DNA from: Climacium dendroides
Taxonomy: Eukaryota; Streptophyta; Bryopsida; Hypnales; Climaciaceae
NCBI GenBank assembly: GCA_950106755.1
Contig: OX467091.1
Coordinates: 13,037,538-13,101,537 of the forward strand
Length of the DNA: 64,000 nt
Direction of reading: 5' to 3'
Within the stretch, counting starts at the first letter, position 1, and each line of letters starts with the position of its first letter. The translations under genes were made by a program, and so were the position numbers. The notes beneath the pieces were generated by a model, which was not told the DNA's origin, made no database searches, and saw only the letters and a list, made by a program, of their open reading frames with translations. Positions 11,646 to 24,255 of the stretch are shown one piece after another.

Positions 11646-12425
11646 GAAAGTGTTAATCATGTGCTGCATAAACATTCTGCAATTTTGTTTTGAATGGCAG
11701 AATAGGGTGAGTTGCTGGGTACTGTACATCTGAAATGCATTAAAGCACATGTTGCAGCATTTTCAACAGCTCGACCGATGTAATTAGGGAAATGACATTC
11801 AGGACCCGCCACGGAGAGCAGTCTACTGCTCCCTGGAATTAATCTCACGCAACATGAATCTTAAAACGAGATTAGTGGTGGGAGTCAGAGCAACGGAGAA
11901 GGTACTGGAATCGTCAAAGACAATCAAATCCAAGCTACTGTAGTACAGACCGGAGTTTGTACTCAACTTAAATACAGAATTACAGACTACCTACAATCAG
12001 CACAGACAATCTCCAAGCTCTACTAAGCGTACTCCGTCGCCGAAACTGCGGCTTCAATTCTTCTGAAGCTCAGGCTTCCACAACTTTCGTAGTTTCTCTC
12101 GCACTTTCGCAAGTTCGCATTGTCGCACCGTGACCTCGAATTCCTTGAAATGACAGGTTTCGTGAAGCTGGTGTCACTTCGTTTCAGTTGCGTGACTGAA
12201 ATCGATCTAGATATACGTACATGAGTCTTAGTTTTGAGCTCGAGGCAGTTGAGCTTCGCAATGTCGGTGCTCTGAAACACAGCAATGATTAGTAGTAATT
12301 GGGTTGGTGACATGCAGGGTGCAGTTAGATGTAGTCCTCTTGATCAGTGCACCTTGAGTTAGAGCTCGATCTAGTTAGATTATTCATCCAGTCGATCTGT
12401 GTGCTGAAAGTTCGAAGGAGCTATC
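11646..12425. other. Upstream region of the DOMON-b561 gene
   Basis: Non-coding sequence leading to the start codon at 12426. It is less AT-rich from about 11870 and probably holds the promoter and 5' untranslated region. I could not place a TATA box or transcription start with confidence. The short frames on either strand show no recognisable protein. Confidence 0.4.
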
Positions 12426-15400
12426 ATGAGGCAGTTACATGGCATAATGAGGTATCTGTTGCTGTGGTGCACTGTGATGAGTGCGTGTCTGGGAGTGGGA
12501 TTCGGTGCTCAGAGCTGCAATGCGCTGTTGAGCTCCAACAAGGGCTTCACAACTTGTCAGACGCTGCCCAAGCTTGGCTTCACGCTAGCATGGGCGATCC
12601 ACAACGCCACCAACACCGTCGACTTCGCCTTCTCCGGTAGGTGGTCAATTGATTTCAGGCGAATTAAGTTTCAGCTGCGTTGATAAATTAAATGGAATGC
12701 AAATTTAAATTAACGGCTTGAATGCATGGTCATATTCTAAAAATCAAAATCTTGTGTTTCTGAGCAGCTAAGTTGCGACGTGCAAGGTCTGAGTAGCTCG
12801 GAAAAATAAGTGGGCTTGGTATGGATCCAAGGTTTCAGTCAGGCGACTTAAACTGCGCCACTTCCACTGAAATCTGCCATTTGAACTAACGAACATGGAG
12901 TTTTATTCCCTAATGTTGCAGAATCGTGGTGGATTTTCCACTGTTGTAATGGTCATGTTCGTTAGAATGGCGTGTTTCAGAGTATCAAAACTGCTTCAAT
13001 TTCGCTGAAATCTGTCAATTTAACGAACATGACGTATCGTTCCCCAATGTTGCACTGTTGTGATGAATTTTTCACTGTTTGAATGGTTGTGTTCGATAGA
13101 ATGACGTGTCTCAGAGCTTCGAGACTCGACTGTTTTCACCGAAATCTGCCATTTCAGCTAACGAATGTGAGGTTTTGTTCCCCAATGTTGCAGTGTTGTG
13201 ATCAAATTTTCACAGTTGGAATGGTCATGTTCGTTAGAATGGCGTATGTGTTTCAGAGTAGCGGATTCGTGACGAGCAAGATGGTGCTCTGAAAACGGGG
13301 ATTGGTATAGATCTAAGGTTTCCGTCCAGCGACTGAGATCGACTGCGCCAATTTCACTAAAATCTGCCATTTGAACTAACGAAACAGAGGATTTGATGTT
13401 TTGTCCCCCACTGCTGCAGTGTTTTGATGGCTTTTTTCACTGTTAGAGCGGTTATGTTGATCAGAATGCCGTGTTTCCGAGCCTCAAAACTGCGCCAGTT
13501 TCGCTGAGATCGATCTTCAATTTGACGTTGCATTCTCGGTTGATGCACAGGTTCGCCGTCGTCAAGCGGCGGTTGGGTGGGCTGGGGCATCAACCCCACC
13601 TCCCAAACAATGGTGGGAACCCAAGCCCTAATCGCGTTTCCAAACGCAGGCATAGCCGTGGTGCACACCTACGCCATCACCAGCGCCATGAAGCGCGGCG
13701 ACGCGCCCATGGTTCCCGGGAACCTCACTCTCAACTTCACGAAAGCCTCCGCCGAGATCACGGCAGGCGCGGGCACCATCACCCTCTTCGTCACCCTGAA
13801 CATGAAGCCCAACGAATCGCGGACCATGAACCATGTGTGGAACCAGGGCTCCGTCGTGAACCTTGCCACGAACGGAGTTGGACCCCACGCCATGACTGGT
13901 GACAGTGTTGCGTCCGTCGCAGCCATCGACTTGGCCACAAATGTCGCGGTTGCAAATGTCGATCTCCCGCATCAGAAGCTCAAAAACGTAAGACCACGTC
14001 GAACCACTTCTTGGGTCTAGCTCCTCTTAATTTTAGCAGTTTGAAGAGTTCATACCGAGATATGCATTTGTCCCCCCAAATTTGTTTTTGGAACTAATAC
14101 ATGCGATGTCGAGTACGTTTTAGTAGGGATACCAAATTTGTCAACACTTACATTTTACTCTCTATAGTGCAGTTTGAAAAAAGCGAAATAGATATTGCAA
14201 ACTTGTGAGTCCATCATGGTCTTTATGTAAAAGGTTAAGTTTCCTCTAGTCCCGAATTTTGCATTCGATCTTCGCTCTTCTGCCACTAGTGCAGGACTAT
14301 GTGAAACAAACATCGGGACGTTAGTGTTACCCTAGTTTGATCTTGGAGTTTCTTGTCGGGGAAACTTACGCGTCTTTCATTGAGGGTAGATGCTGCAAAA
14401 GGTCGGTTAAACGGACATCTTTCTTAGTTTATGATTGCAGCAACATTTTGGAGATGATGTTAGTTCACTAGTGTGCAACTTGTAAGCTTGGTTATGGATC
14501 GTGGTTTGGAAATCGGTGCTGCAGCGACACGGCATCATCAGCGCCGTGGCGTGGGGATTACTCCTCCCGCTCGGCACCATGGCAGCACGCTACTTGCGTC
14601 CCCTTTCAGGCAGCAACCCGGCGTGGTTCTATATCCACGTCGCCTGCCAATGCTCGGGCTACTTGCTCGGAGTGGTCGCATGGGCCATGGGATTGCAGCT
14701 CCACGAGTACATTGTCGACGAAGGCACTGCTGTTCCTAGCAAGCATCGCAACGTCGGCATCACCATCTTCACATTCGCCTCGATCCAGGTACGTACTGAC
14801 TCCAACAATGCTGAGATTTCTTTTTGTCCTGAAGGTCCTCTAACCCTAAGCCAGGCAGAGGACACTTCTTGCCTCTCTTAAATCATTTTAACATGTTTAA
14901 AACTGTGATTTTAGGGCTTTTTCTGGAGCTCTAGCTGGAGAATTCAGTACAAAGAGTTCAGCCCAAATCACTTTCTATCATGATCAGGAACGAATTTCTT
15001 TAAGTAATTGGAAAATGGGAGATGACGTTGCAGACTACTATGAGATAGTGACAAACGTCAATTCGTTACAATGTCGCAAATAAATTCAGAGAGCCAAATA
15101 GTGACATTCAACTACAGAAAGCTCTACGAGTGGCCTTAGTACATGCTTACACTCTTTGCGATTTGAAGGCAAATCATTGGAAGACATGAGTTGCTGTTGG
15201 TAACTCAGCTAAATCCAAAATGTCCCTCTATGGAATATTTGAAGAATTCCACAGTCAATGTCCAGCAGTGATAGAACAAGATACCCTAGATTACAGAAGG
15301 AATGAAATGTGGACACAAATTAAAGGACATTTCTCCAATTCCCATTTCGAATTTCTTCTGTGTAACCGGCGTTGGTATGATTTTCATTCTCTATCGTCGC

Positions 15401-15800
15401 TTCTCCTAGCTTGCATTATTTTGAGTGGCCATGGCTTGCATTCCTGCAGATGCTGGCGCTGTGGCTGCGCCCCAAGCTCGACGCCAAGTACCGAACGCAC
15501 TGGAACGTGTACCACCACGCGTTGGGATACACCACCGTGGTGCTGATCATCGTCAACATCTTCGCAGGTCTGGATCTGCTGCAACCCGGAGAGAAGTGGA
15601 CGAACGCGTACACGGTGGTGCTCACCGTGCTCGGGGGCACCAGCTTCTTCATGGAGATCATCGTGTGGAATGTGTGGTTGCGCCAGCGAGCCAAGAAGAA
15701 CGCAGGGACATTGTCCAACAGAACAAAAGAGAGTGGAAATGCATCTGGGAATCCTTACAGAAGCCGCGAACCGGAGAATCGGACCATGGATGTCATCTGA
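12426..15800 (+). CDS. DOMON domain-cytochrome b561 protein (four exons)
   Basis: Exons 12426-12636, 13551-13987, 14525-14788 and 15450-15800 join through GT-AG introns to 420 codons. Residues 8-28 form a signal peptide. Residues 40-170 form a DOMON domain with WVGWGINPT and the SLF-type strand pattern. From residue 217 there is a cytochrome b561 core of several membrane helices, with the expected haem-ligand histidines in RHG (H218), FYIH (H254), SKHRN (H290) and NVYHH (H326/327). Plant proteins of this family sit in the plasma membrane and pass electrons from cytosolic ascorbate through two b haems to the outside. The extracellular DOMON domain binds haem or another ligand. The frame is intact and the length is usual. 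A polar C-terminal tail of about 40 residues ends it. The ATG fits the signal peptide; an in-frame ATG seven codons later is an alternative start. Confidence 0.93.
12860..13515 (+). repeat. Minisatellite in intron 1 of the b561 gene, about 136-bp unit, four copies
   Basis: Four diverged direct copies start near 12868, 13003, 13139 and 13357. Each carries GAAATCTGCCATTT, then CTAACGAA, CCCCAATGTTGCAG, TTTTCACTGTT and ATGGTCATGTTCG-like blocks. A longer flanking block (GGTATGGATCCAAGGTTTC / GGTATAGATCTAAGGTTTC) also occurs twice, at about 12818 and 13302. Most copies contain TTGCAG or CTGCAG, which look like splice acceptors, though the real acceptor is at 13550. Confidence 0.75.
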
Positions 15801-15807
15801 GATGCTT

Positions 15808-16475
15808 GAGTTGGGAATCCAATTTCTCAATTCTGCATGAGCTCGGTGCTTATATCAAACTTGCCCGAGGACCTCAAATTCCGGTTTGGGTCTTCAAGTT
15901 TGCTCCCCCAAGTGGGGGTCCAGTGTATAGTAAGATTAGATTGTATATGTCCTTGATGACTATTTAGATCGTTGAGCTGTCTGGTTGTAGACTGGGTTTA
16001 CTTTTTTATTTACTTTTAGGAGTACATCAAAATCTCTAAGGTTTAATCCAAACAATAGTATTCCCTCGAGAGTTTGAGCTGGGGATTTCTCATTTCTGAG
16101 CTCAGTGCTTTGAACTTGCCAGAGAACTTCAATTCCGGTTTGAGTCGTGAGGGTTGCGTCAAAGTGGGTCCAATTTAGTGTAAGATTAGATGCGTGTATA
16201 GATAATTGATGTGTTTGCTTGTAGGCTAAAGTTACTCTTCTTCTTCACTTAAATAGATACACCAAAAGCACTACGGTTTAACCTAAACATTAGCACCCTC
16301 CCCACCAGAGTTTGAGCTGGGAAATACTTATTATTCTGAGCTCAGTTGAGCTATCTCCAACAGATGTCTGCTTGCGGAGTTACTCTTCTTCACTCTTCTT
16401 TTTTGAGAGTACTGTACATCAAAATCACTATTAAGGTTTTTTTCCAAGCAATATTGCCCTCCCGCCAGAGTTTTT
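15808..16475 (+). repeat. Tandem repeat behind the b561 gene, about 238-bp unit
   Basis: Starting in the probable 3' untranslated region, a unit beginning GAGTTTGAGCTGGG is repeated at about 15808 (diverged), 16069 and 16307. A fourth, truncated start lies near 16467. Each unit also contains CTGAGCTCAGTGCTT and AATTCCGGTTTG blocks. It has no coding potential. The repeats may alter the transcript's 3' end. Confidence 0.6.
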
Positions 16476-18214
16476 ATTGTTGTTTTAACGGAACTCAGAA
16501 AGCACTGTTCTGGTTTGATGGCAAAGATTCTTGCCCTCCAAGGCCTGCCACCGTCGTTTGTTCGTTGAAAGCTGCACTGGGCAACCGTCGCACCTGTATT
16601 GATATCTTACGAAGCCTAGAGCCTGCTTCTGCCGATTACTTCAGCTTTCATGAGTTGCTGGGGGTATAACTTCGTTTTTCCAGGAATTTTGATGATTACG
16701 GTACACATATTTCTATGAGATGTCGCCAAATTTTCTATAATATCGTTACCGGTAATCTACCCCCAATTCAATTAAGAGCAGAATTTTTTTAGAAGTCCAG
16801 TTATATTATACTTATACTAAAAGAATCCTTGAAGCAGACTTGCAGACCTGTTGTGTGAAGTTCAGATTGAATCTCCTCAAGTGTGTGATATCAAGCTTAG
16901 GAGCCTCGTTTCAGGTGCAACAGATGCGTGTTGGAAGAGAAGTGTATGTTCAATATCCAGTTTCCCAATTCATTACTCCGGCTCTGTTTCTGAAAAAGAC
17001 ATGTGTTTCCTTTGAAAATACAAAGAAAAACATGGGTCTTTTCAGAAGCAGAGGTAGTTTTTAAACGGACATATTTGAACTCAATGTATCAATTGAATCA
17101 GTCAGCAAAGCTTCGTAGACAATGTGTATCTTCACGTTGCTTCACAAGGCTACTTGACCACTCTCAAGGCCTAGCAACTTCTTGAGAACATTGATTTAAC
17201 GTACTTTGAGTTTTTGTAGCACATAGATGTGCTTGAAATTCTGAATTATATCTGTATAAAAATAAAGATTAGTCTTTTTAGTATTCATGAAACTAATTGT
17301 GAAGAATATGGACAAAACATAGCAATGAGAGCAAGATTTGAGGTGTAGTGGACGACAAATGTGTACATTGCCCCCTGGACTTCAAGTGTAGAATGGGTGA
17401 TATGCACCCCTTGGTGCAATGGTGTGATGCAAGCACAAGTTAGAGAGGTGGATTTGAAGAACTCTAGGAGAATTTTATAAAGAGCTTGATGCACGAGGAA
17501 GGCTAAGGGCTACTATATCAATTGCATGGGGTTGGAGTCACTAGATGTATCGATTGGGTGGGCATTTCAAACAAGATAAATTGACCATATAGACAAATTT
17601 AGATTTTTATAGCTTGGATTTTGATCCCCCCCAAAACCATTATATGTCCAATTGGAGTTTATTATTACTAAATGACATAGCAATGGATTTTGGGACATGC
17701 TATTTGATGGTGGAATGTAGGTGCGCACATTAAGGATGCCAATGCTATAGGTAAAAACATAACATTAGATGAAATTTGAAGCCTTTAGAAGACTGTGAGT
17801 TCATGGGCTCTAAAAATTGTCTCGACTATGTAGGAATGCTATCAATTGCGTAGTTTGACGTGGTTGAGATTGTGCCACAATATTTTTTGAAAAAAAAATT
17901 TACAATTTTTTTTTGTATTTTAAAATTTTTAATTTTAGTTTTTTTGAAAAAAAATTAAAACAACCAACTACATTCTTTTATTGCTGTAGGAATAGAATTG
18001 AGAATAGGCTTGAAATAGTCTTCTAGGGGCCTCAAATGTCTTCTAATGGAAATGGGCTTGAGTGGATGGATACGTGAGATAAACTTTAGTGGTATGGGTT
18101 TTTGTGCAACAAGCTAAAAATGCATTTTGTTGATTTGACAATGTAAATATAGCATACACTTTGCTTTTAATCACAAATACAATATTCCTTAGCAGTCGTG
18201 ATAATTTACCATTC
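16476..18214. other. Intergenic DNA, nothing recognised
   Basis: Sequence between the b561 repeats and the first CACTA element. It holds frames of at most about 107 codons, none recognisable, and no clear repeat ends. Composition becomes more AT-rich towards 18 kb. Confidence 0.45.
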
Positions 18215-19177
18215 TTCCACTACAAGAATATGAGCATTCTATGACTGCGTTTTTGACTGCGTTTTCAGTTTTTTAGGACATATACGATTGCCTCTGCAAA
18301 TTGGTCTCTGCAGTCATTGTGGACAAGTCCTTTAGGACAATGACTGCATTTTTAATATCACCATCCGGATTGAGTACGACGATGTTCATCCATGAAATAA
18401 TCCTATGTGGCCGCTAATGTGTTCATGATTGGATGACGTGGCACTAGGACCCCTAAGTCGTACTGTAGTTATACTTTAGTCAAATTGCAGTTAGGATTAT
18501 GATGGGGCCCACACATTCCACATGGCATTTTGTGATTGGTGGAGCGGTTCGGCATTCAAAAAATGACTAAGGAGTTCCTATACAGTCATTTAGTAGTAGA
18601 GAGGCAGTTTAGCCATAGTCATTCCTCTATATTATGCTGAGACTGCAGTTGGGGTTCAGTGAAGTGTCGGTTTAACTACAGTCATTCATTTTAAATTAGT
18701 GCTAGTTCAGTTCCAGCTTAGTGAAGTGGTAGAAGTTCCATAGTCATTCTTATGTGGTTCAGTGCTATTGCAGTGAGACCTCAGTTGCACGCGAGTCATA
18801 TTTCAGTACTACGGTTCACATCGTCATGTACCTAAGAAGCCATTCCTATACCTCACCATTTCCTTTCATGAACATGATAGAGAAGTAATAGGCAACAAAC
18901 ACAACAACTCATAAGAAGCAAAAGTGATGTACAAGCAATGGAAACACGGAATTGTAAAATGGAAGACTACACAAGCATGTAGTCAATGTCTATATTCATG
19001 AGCACCATTGTTTAAAGAATTAAACGACAAAAGGGTCATGAATTTCAGCTAGTGAACACTTCTAACCTTGTTCGCATGCCCACTTGCTCCAAAACTAGGG
19101 CAACCAACTACTATACATGGCTGTGATGAGGATGCCCCCAAACTATATACTATACTTACAATTGCAACCAAGTTGTG

Positions 19178-21470
19178 TCATGGGTTGAACCTTATGTACT
19201 TGGAATCCCAAATTACATTTCCTCCTTGTACATCATGTAAAACGAGCTGCTCAGCCTCCGGCTTGGGAAACATCAACGGCAAGTTAGAAGCCATCACCTG
19301 CCGTACGTCCACTCTGAACCAGGTATCCGGAATAACCATACCGTGGAACTTATCAATCCTTTCTATACCGCTTATTCTTCCTAGAGCTACCTTCTGCCAA
19401 ATGGACCGCGGATTCACAAGGTACACGTCGTCATATAAGGTGAACTGCAAGAAAGACATGACAAATTAATGACAAAAATTACTCTTATCCGTGGGACCTT
19501 CTGAACGTATCGGTCTTTGCAGAAATAGTCATCGTCACGGCTAATGACTGATACTTGACTGACAACAATGCTTCTTGACTCGCATATGACTCCGACGAGA
19601 GTACTATGGAAGTACTAAATGACTATATAGTCATTCAACAGTCATAGAATTCAGATAGTCTAGACCACAAGTTCCTGCTTCTACAAAAAAAAATTCTGTA
19701 ATCAAGTTGCACTTTCAGAATTCTTCATCTCACCTTCTTCTTCGACGACTCCTGTTTTTTCTCCTCCACCGCTGTCGTCTTTGACCTGGTCTCCCTCTTC
19801 CCTGCTGCCTTCTACAAACACACACACATTTCATATTAGAATGGAAAACAAATGGAAGGTGAGGGGACACAAATGAGCTTGAACCACATGGTCCATAAGT
19901 CCCCTCACTTTCCCTTGTCTCTACATAGTCATCCGGATCTGAATTCCGTATCAACTCATGCCCTTGGATTGCGTTGTTCTGCACATGCGTAGCATTCTTT
20001 GTATGAAATTCCTTTACATCTATGGCGACATAAAGAGCTTCCAAAAGTGGCCTTCAAATAGTTGCTGTCATCGGCCAATTTAGCCAAATTGGCGACATAG
20101 AAGGCTTTGGTGATGACTACATTTGAATCTGGGTTGCAAGACACTCTTGAAGCATTGTTGTCAAGGACAACAGTGTTGGCTGTGCTAAATCGAGGTCATT
20201 CATTGTAAACCGTAGACAAAGCTTTACCCCAAGCTATTGGTTTATCCCCATCAAATTTTATAGCGGTACATTTTTTCCCCCTTAAACAAAAAGAGGGTTG
20301 AAGTCAAGGCCTCTTTGGTGCCTTCCTATCATCGTCGGCACAACGTTGTTCATGTAAGACTGACTTTTACTGCCCCAAAATTCCACTGTGAAATTAAAGA
20401 AGTACCTAGACAGAAAGGGCTGCAACCATGGCTTTAGAAAGACCCTCTTCGTCTTCGTTCTCAAGGTGGGTCCAATTCTAGAGTTTGGATTCCTTTCTAA
20501 AGCTAGACTACAATCCAACAAGGTCCTATGAATGTTGAAAATCAACAATTTCCATTTTGCATTTTCAAAGGGTGGAATGCGCAAATTCAAAGCAACTCTC
20601 ACCTGATCTGACCTAGAATTAGGGAGTGCTGCCTTGGCATTTACCTCGTTGCCACTTTCGTGACTTTCTTCTGCTTTCTAGGGGAAGACTTCGTAGGAGC
20701 AGTACTTGCTTCCACTTCCTTCCCGGAGTCCTCCAGCATGTCGGAGCCCTCCTCACCTAAGCAATACGGGTTACCTGCATTAGCACCAGCGCTACTCTTC
20801 CTGGAGTCCCCTTTGCTCGTGCCGCCATCTACAACCTCCGGAACTTGCACCTCCACGGCAATTAATCCAAGAACTATAACAGCAGGGTCTTGTGCATCAT
20901 CAGGCACAATTTCAATAGCATCCACCACCTTCGAAATGGCCTCCTCCAAAATTGGAACGCTGTCCTTTACATTGTCCACATGAATGTTAGTCGAGACACT
21001 AGGAGCAGATTTCCCTTTCTTTCCAACGCCGCCTGCCTTCTACACGACGGGACTTGCGGAGGGTGATTGAACTTCAGAGTTGAAGGTGTTCTCAGCTGCA
21101 CTAGTCGTCTGTGACGGAGTGGGAGGGGGAAGTACTAGAGAGATGGCTACTTTAAGCGAACGGGGATTAAGGATTAAGTCCACTGCGTCAACCTCTAGAA
21201 GCATGTTGGATGTTTGAATCTCCAAAGCAGACTTGGATGCTGATGGGCTATCGTGAGAAGGATCCTTCATTTTTCCCATGAACGTACTAAATATTGTCTT
21301 CAGCTCCTCTACTACGTTGTTGGTGGCTGCTATACTCACCAAAACTTTTGAGAACTTACCCTTCAAGTCCGTCTGGGACTTCTCTATAGCACATATTCTA
21401 GATGAATCCCCTGCAGTGAGACCCTATAGCTCTCGGACGTCGTCCAAACAAGAAAAACTCAATAGTTAGC
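19178..21470 (-). pseudogene. CACTA second gene (DUF8039-like), fragmented
   Basis: Several minus-strand open pieces lie in order: 21366-21040, 20979-20641 (Ser/Pro/Lys-rich, ending KKVTKVATR), 20602-20282, about 20144-19956, and 19459-19178. The last piece carries the pattern WQKVALGRISG, KFHGMVIPDTWFRV, then GGNVIWDSKYI, which resembles the DUF8039 domain found at the C-terminus of the second protein of plant CACTA elements. Exon borders could not all be fixed, so this may be a spliced gene or a decayed one. It is divergent from the TNP2 remnants to its right. Its product would be a DNA-binding accessory factor for transposition (inference from the family). Confidence 0.55.
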
Positions 21471-21871
21471 TGATAATCATGTCCCCATTAGTAAGGAAAC
21501 TACCGAATGATTGGCATACTATTTAATGACTACGGTACAACTCATACGGCGATGCAAGGCAAAAGACACCACTTGGTGACAATTGCGGTACAACTACTGT
21601 ATGACTTTGTTATGACTACAGATTCCCTATTGAAATATTCAGCAAATCTTATGTGACTCCATAGCCCGATGCTCGTGCTTGCGTTCACTAACATATGGGA
21701 AGCACGATGTCTCCACCCACAATGTCAAAACGTTAAATTCTCATGTGTTGTTCACATAACTTAGGGGCTGCTATGCAAAAGCTAAATGAGCTACAATATG
21801 ACATCTAGGATATGTTAATACCTGAATGCAATTTGGAATGTACAATACGAGACCAACTGCAACCCTAATTT

Positions 21872-22545
21872 TTGATGTGCATAGAGTCTTTGAAGATACC
21901 GACAGGCTATTTATACGACTTGAGTAAGCACTTACGGAAGAAAAACTTTGGTGGACTGAAGTCTCACGATTATCATGTTTTAATGCAACAGATAGTACTA
22001 TTGGCTTTGAAAGGTTTGATGGAACCAGATCCTAAGATGGCTGTGATGAGGATGAGCAAAGTGTTTCAAAGAATCTGCAGTAAAGTATACAATCTCGTTG
22101 ATTTTTCTTCATTGGAAGTCGATGTGGTAGAGAGTATGGCCTTGTTGGAGATGAAGTTCCCTCCCTCATTCTTTGACATCATGACACATCACCCATATCA
22201 TTTGGTTTAGGAGTTGGACTTATGTGGTCCAGTGAGTGTAAGGTGGATGTATCCAATAGAATAGTACATGAAAACGTTAAAGAATCATGTGAGAAATATG
22301 GCTCGTCCTGAAGCTTGTATGGCCGAGGGATATCTCAATGATTAAAACATCGGATTTGTAATTGAGTACCTACATAGCTTCTAGTTCATTGAGAGGCGTG
22401 TCTGGGATGCTAACAAAGAGTATGGCGATGCAGAGGAGGTCCTGCAAGGCGGAGGAAGAGCCTTCGTCATGACTCCTGCACTACGGAACTTGGCACATCA
22501 ATACGTTTTGGCCAACATCTCTTGTCTACAGGAAAAGTATTTGTA
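21872..22545 (+). pseudogene. TNP2 fragment: DUF4218 domain, with stops
   Basis: The frame opens near 21872 and carries GLKSHDYHVLMQQIVLLAL, then LEMKFPPSFFDIMTHHPYHL. It continues past an in-frame stop at 22208 as VRWMYPIE, YMKTLKNHVRN, ARPEACMAEGY and IGFVIEYL. This is the DUF4218 domain that follows the transposase domain in CACTA TNP2 proteins. Several in-frame stops interrupt the second half. The catalytic domain normally found upstream is missing. Confidence 0.85.
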
Positions 22546-22914
22546 AATAAACCCTTTGCCCTCTCTGTTTGTCATGTTGTTGTATATTGTGAGCTCGAGT
22601 TTTTGAAAAGGTTGTTCATTTCCAATAAAGTGAAAATGGAAAACGCACATCAACAGTGCTAGAGTCGTCCATGTTTCTAGCATTCATCTAGTCACATGAG
22701 AGTTGGAATGTAGTCAACTGTGAGTCACAAACACTTAGTAGATCCATAAAATGACTATGAAATGACTGTGTCAAGAAGTAACCGAGTAATAGACCACCGC
22801 GGACCACTGACAACGTCAACTAGAAATGCCTTTTCTTGCCATTTCAATATTCTGTGAATGATTTGTATTTTGAGCTATATGTATAAGAGGTTAACAATTC
22901 TAGAGTACATGCAG

Positions 22915-23587
22915 GATTTGGAAGGCCAAAGGCTTGCGAGATTCGACTATTCCAGCGTTTGAAGACTGGATCCCGAACGTAGTGCAGAACGCACCATTTG
23001 ATGTGACGAACCCTGACAACAGAGATCGGCTACTGCTCATCCGAAAAACCTCACAGAAGGCATTACGCTACACCAAAATGAAGTCCTTTAGTAGCCATTT
23101 CAAAGTGGATGACGGTGATACCCATCGTTTTTGGACGTACAATTCCGGAGTAGCTTCCATTTTTGATGTACTGACCGACGATGCAAGGGATGTGTCCATA
23201 AATTATGTTGGAGGTCTGAAGGACATATTGAAGCTTGACTACGGACCACTGCATACACCAATTGTGCTTTTACAATGCCAATGGATGAAGACTACAGACA
23301 ATAGAGGCAATGCAACATACGTCCGAGATGATGCTGGCTTTTTGATGGTCAACTTCCGGCACTCGCTACCACGCATGTCGGAGCCCTTCATTTTATCCAG
23401 TCAGGCAATACAAGTCTTCTTCTTAGATGTGCCTGACAAACCAGGATGGAAAATTATTTTGTTAAAAGAAGCACGAGCGAAAAGGGAGGTCCTTGATAGT
23501 CCTAATGTGTTCATAACCACCACTGTGGAAACTCCGGGTCTTACAGCTCCACAATTAGTGCCAACACCTTCAGAGTACTGTCTCTAA
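22915..23587 (+). pseudogene. TNP2 fragment: DUF4216 domain exon
   Basis: After an acceptor (ACATGCAG) at 22914 the frame stays open for about 220 codons to a stop at 23587. It contains VGGLKDILKLDYGPLHTPIV, LLQCQWMK, GFLMVNFRHSL, EPFILSSQAIQVFFLDVPD and WKIIL, the signature of DUF4216, which lies near the C-terminus of CACTA TNP2 proteins. This exon is intact, unlike the DUF4218 part before it. It belongs to the same remnant gene. No ATG is needed, since it is an internal or terminal exon. Confidence 0.85.
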
Positions 23588-24255
23588 TTGGGGCCATTGA
23601 ATTGTCACCTGAGGACAACTTATTAGCACATGCAATGTACTAGTTAGTTAAGCATTCATTTTTTTTGTCAAACTTTGCACATACCCTTCCATGTGCCTTA
23701 CAAATCCAAATAGAAGAAGTAAACCATCTTCGCATGACTATTTTCTTCTTTCACTACTTCCATATTTTTGTTTATGTTCATTTCCAAGACCGTAGGATAC
23801 CTTCTAGTACAGAAATGGGCAAATAAGCTATTGAAGGCATGAATGCATGAACAGCCTCAACCTTAGTCATTTTCCAATGGAATTCAGTCATTCCGTAATC
23901 AAAATAAAGTCATTTATGAAGGCAAGCACAGTTAACACAAAGTCAATCCAAACTGATGTATGACTGAGTACGTCTAACAAACCATTTGAACCGTCCACGT
24001 CACGCCATCGGACGACGCAGTCACAGAAACAAACGGATGAAATATGGTCGGGCTGGCAGTCCCAAAATTCTTCATCCTTCTGACTACACAATAACTACAA
24101 AATGACTACAGTTTTGGTACATTGTGCACAATGTGAGATAACAGAGCCTAGTCATAGCATAGTCATTGGGGACAACAAATCATTCTTGACGTGGTTGTGG
24201 CGGACACGTTTTCCTTGTAGTGTTCATTATATAATTACAACAAACAACAAATAGT

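Larger units (their letters stand above)
18218..24222. mobile_element. CACTA (En/Spm) element, 6005 bp, defective
   Basis: The left end reads CACTACAAGAATATGAG and the right end CTTGTAGTG, giving inverted CACTACAAG termini. Both sides are flanked by TTC (18215-18217 and 24223-24225), the 3-bp target duplication expected of CACTA elements. The subterminal regions are crowded with AGTCATT / AATGACTG repeats in both orientations, the usual transposase binding sites. Inside are a minus-strand gene remnant (about 19178-21470) and plus-strand DUF4218 and DUF4216 remnants of a TNP2-type gene. I did not find the central transposase domain, so it is a deleted, non-autonomous copy. The identical TSD suggests the ends have not rearranged since insertion. 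Confidence 0.93.
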
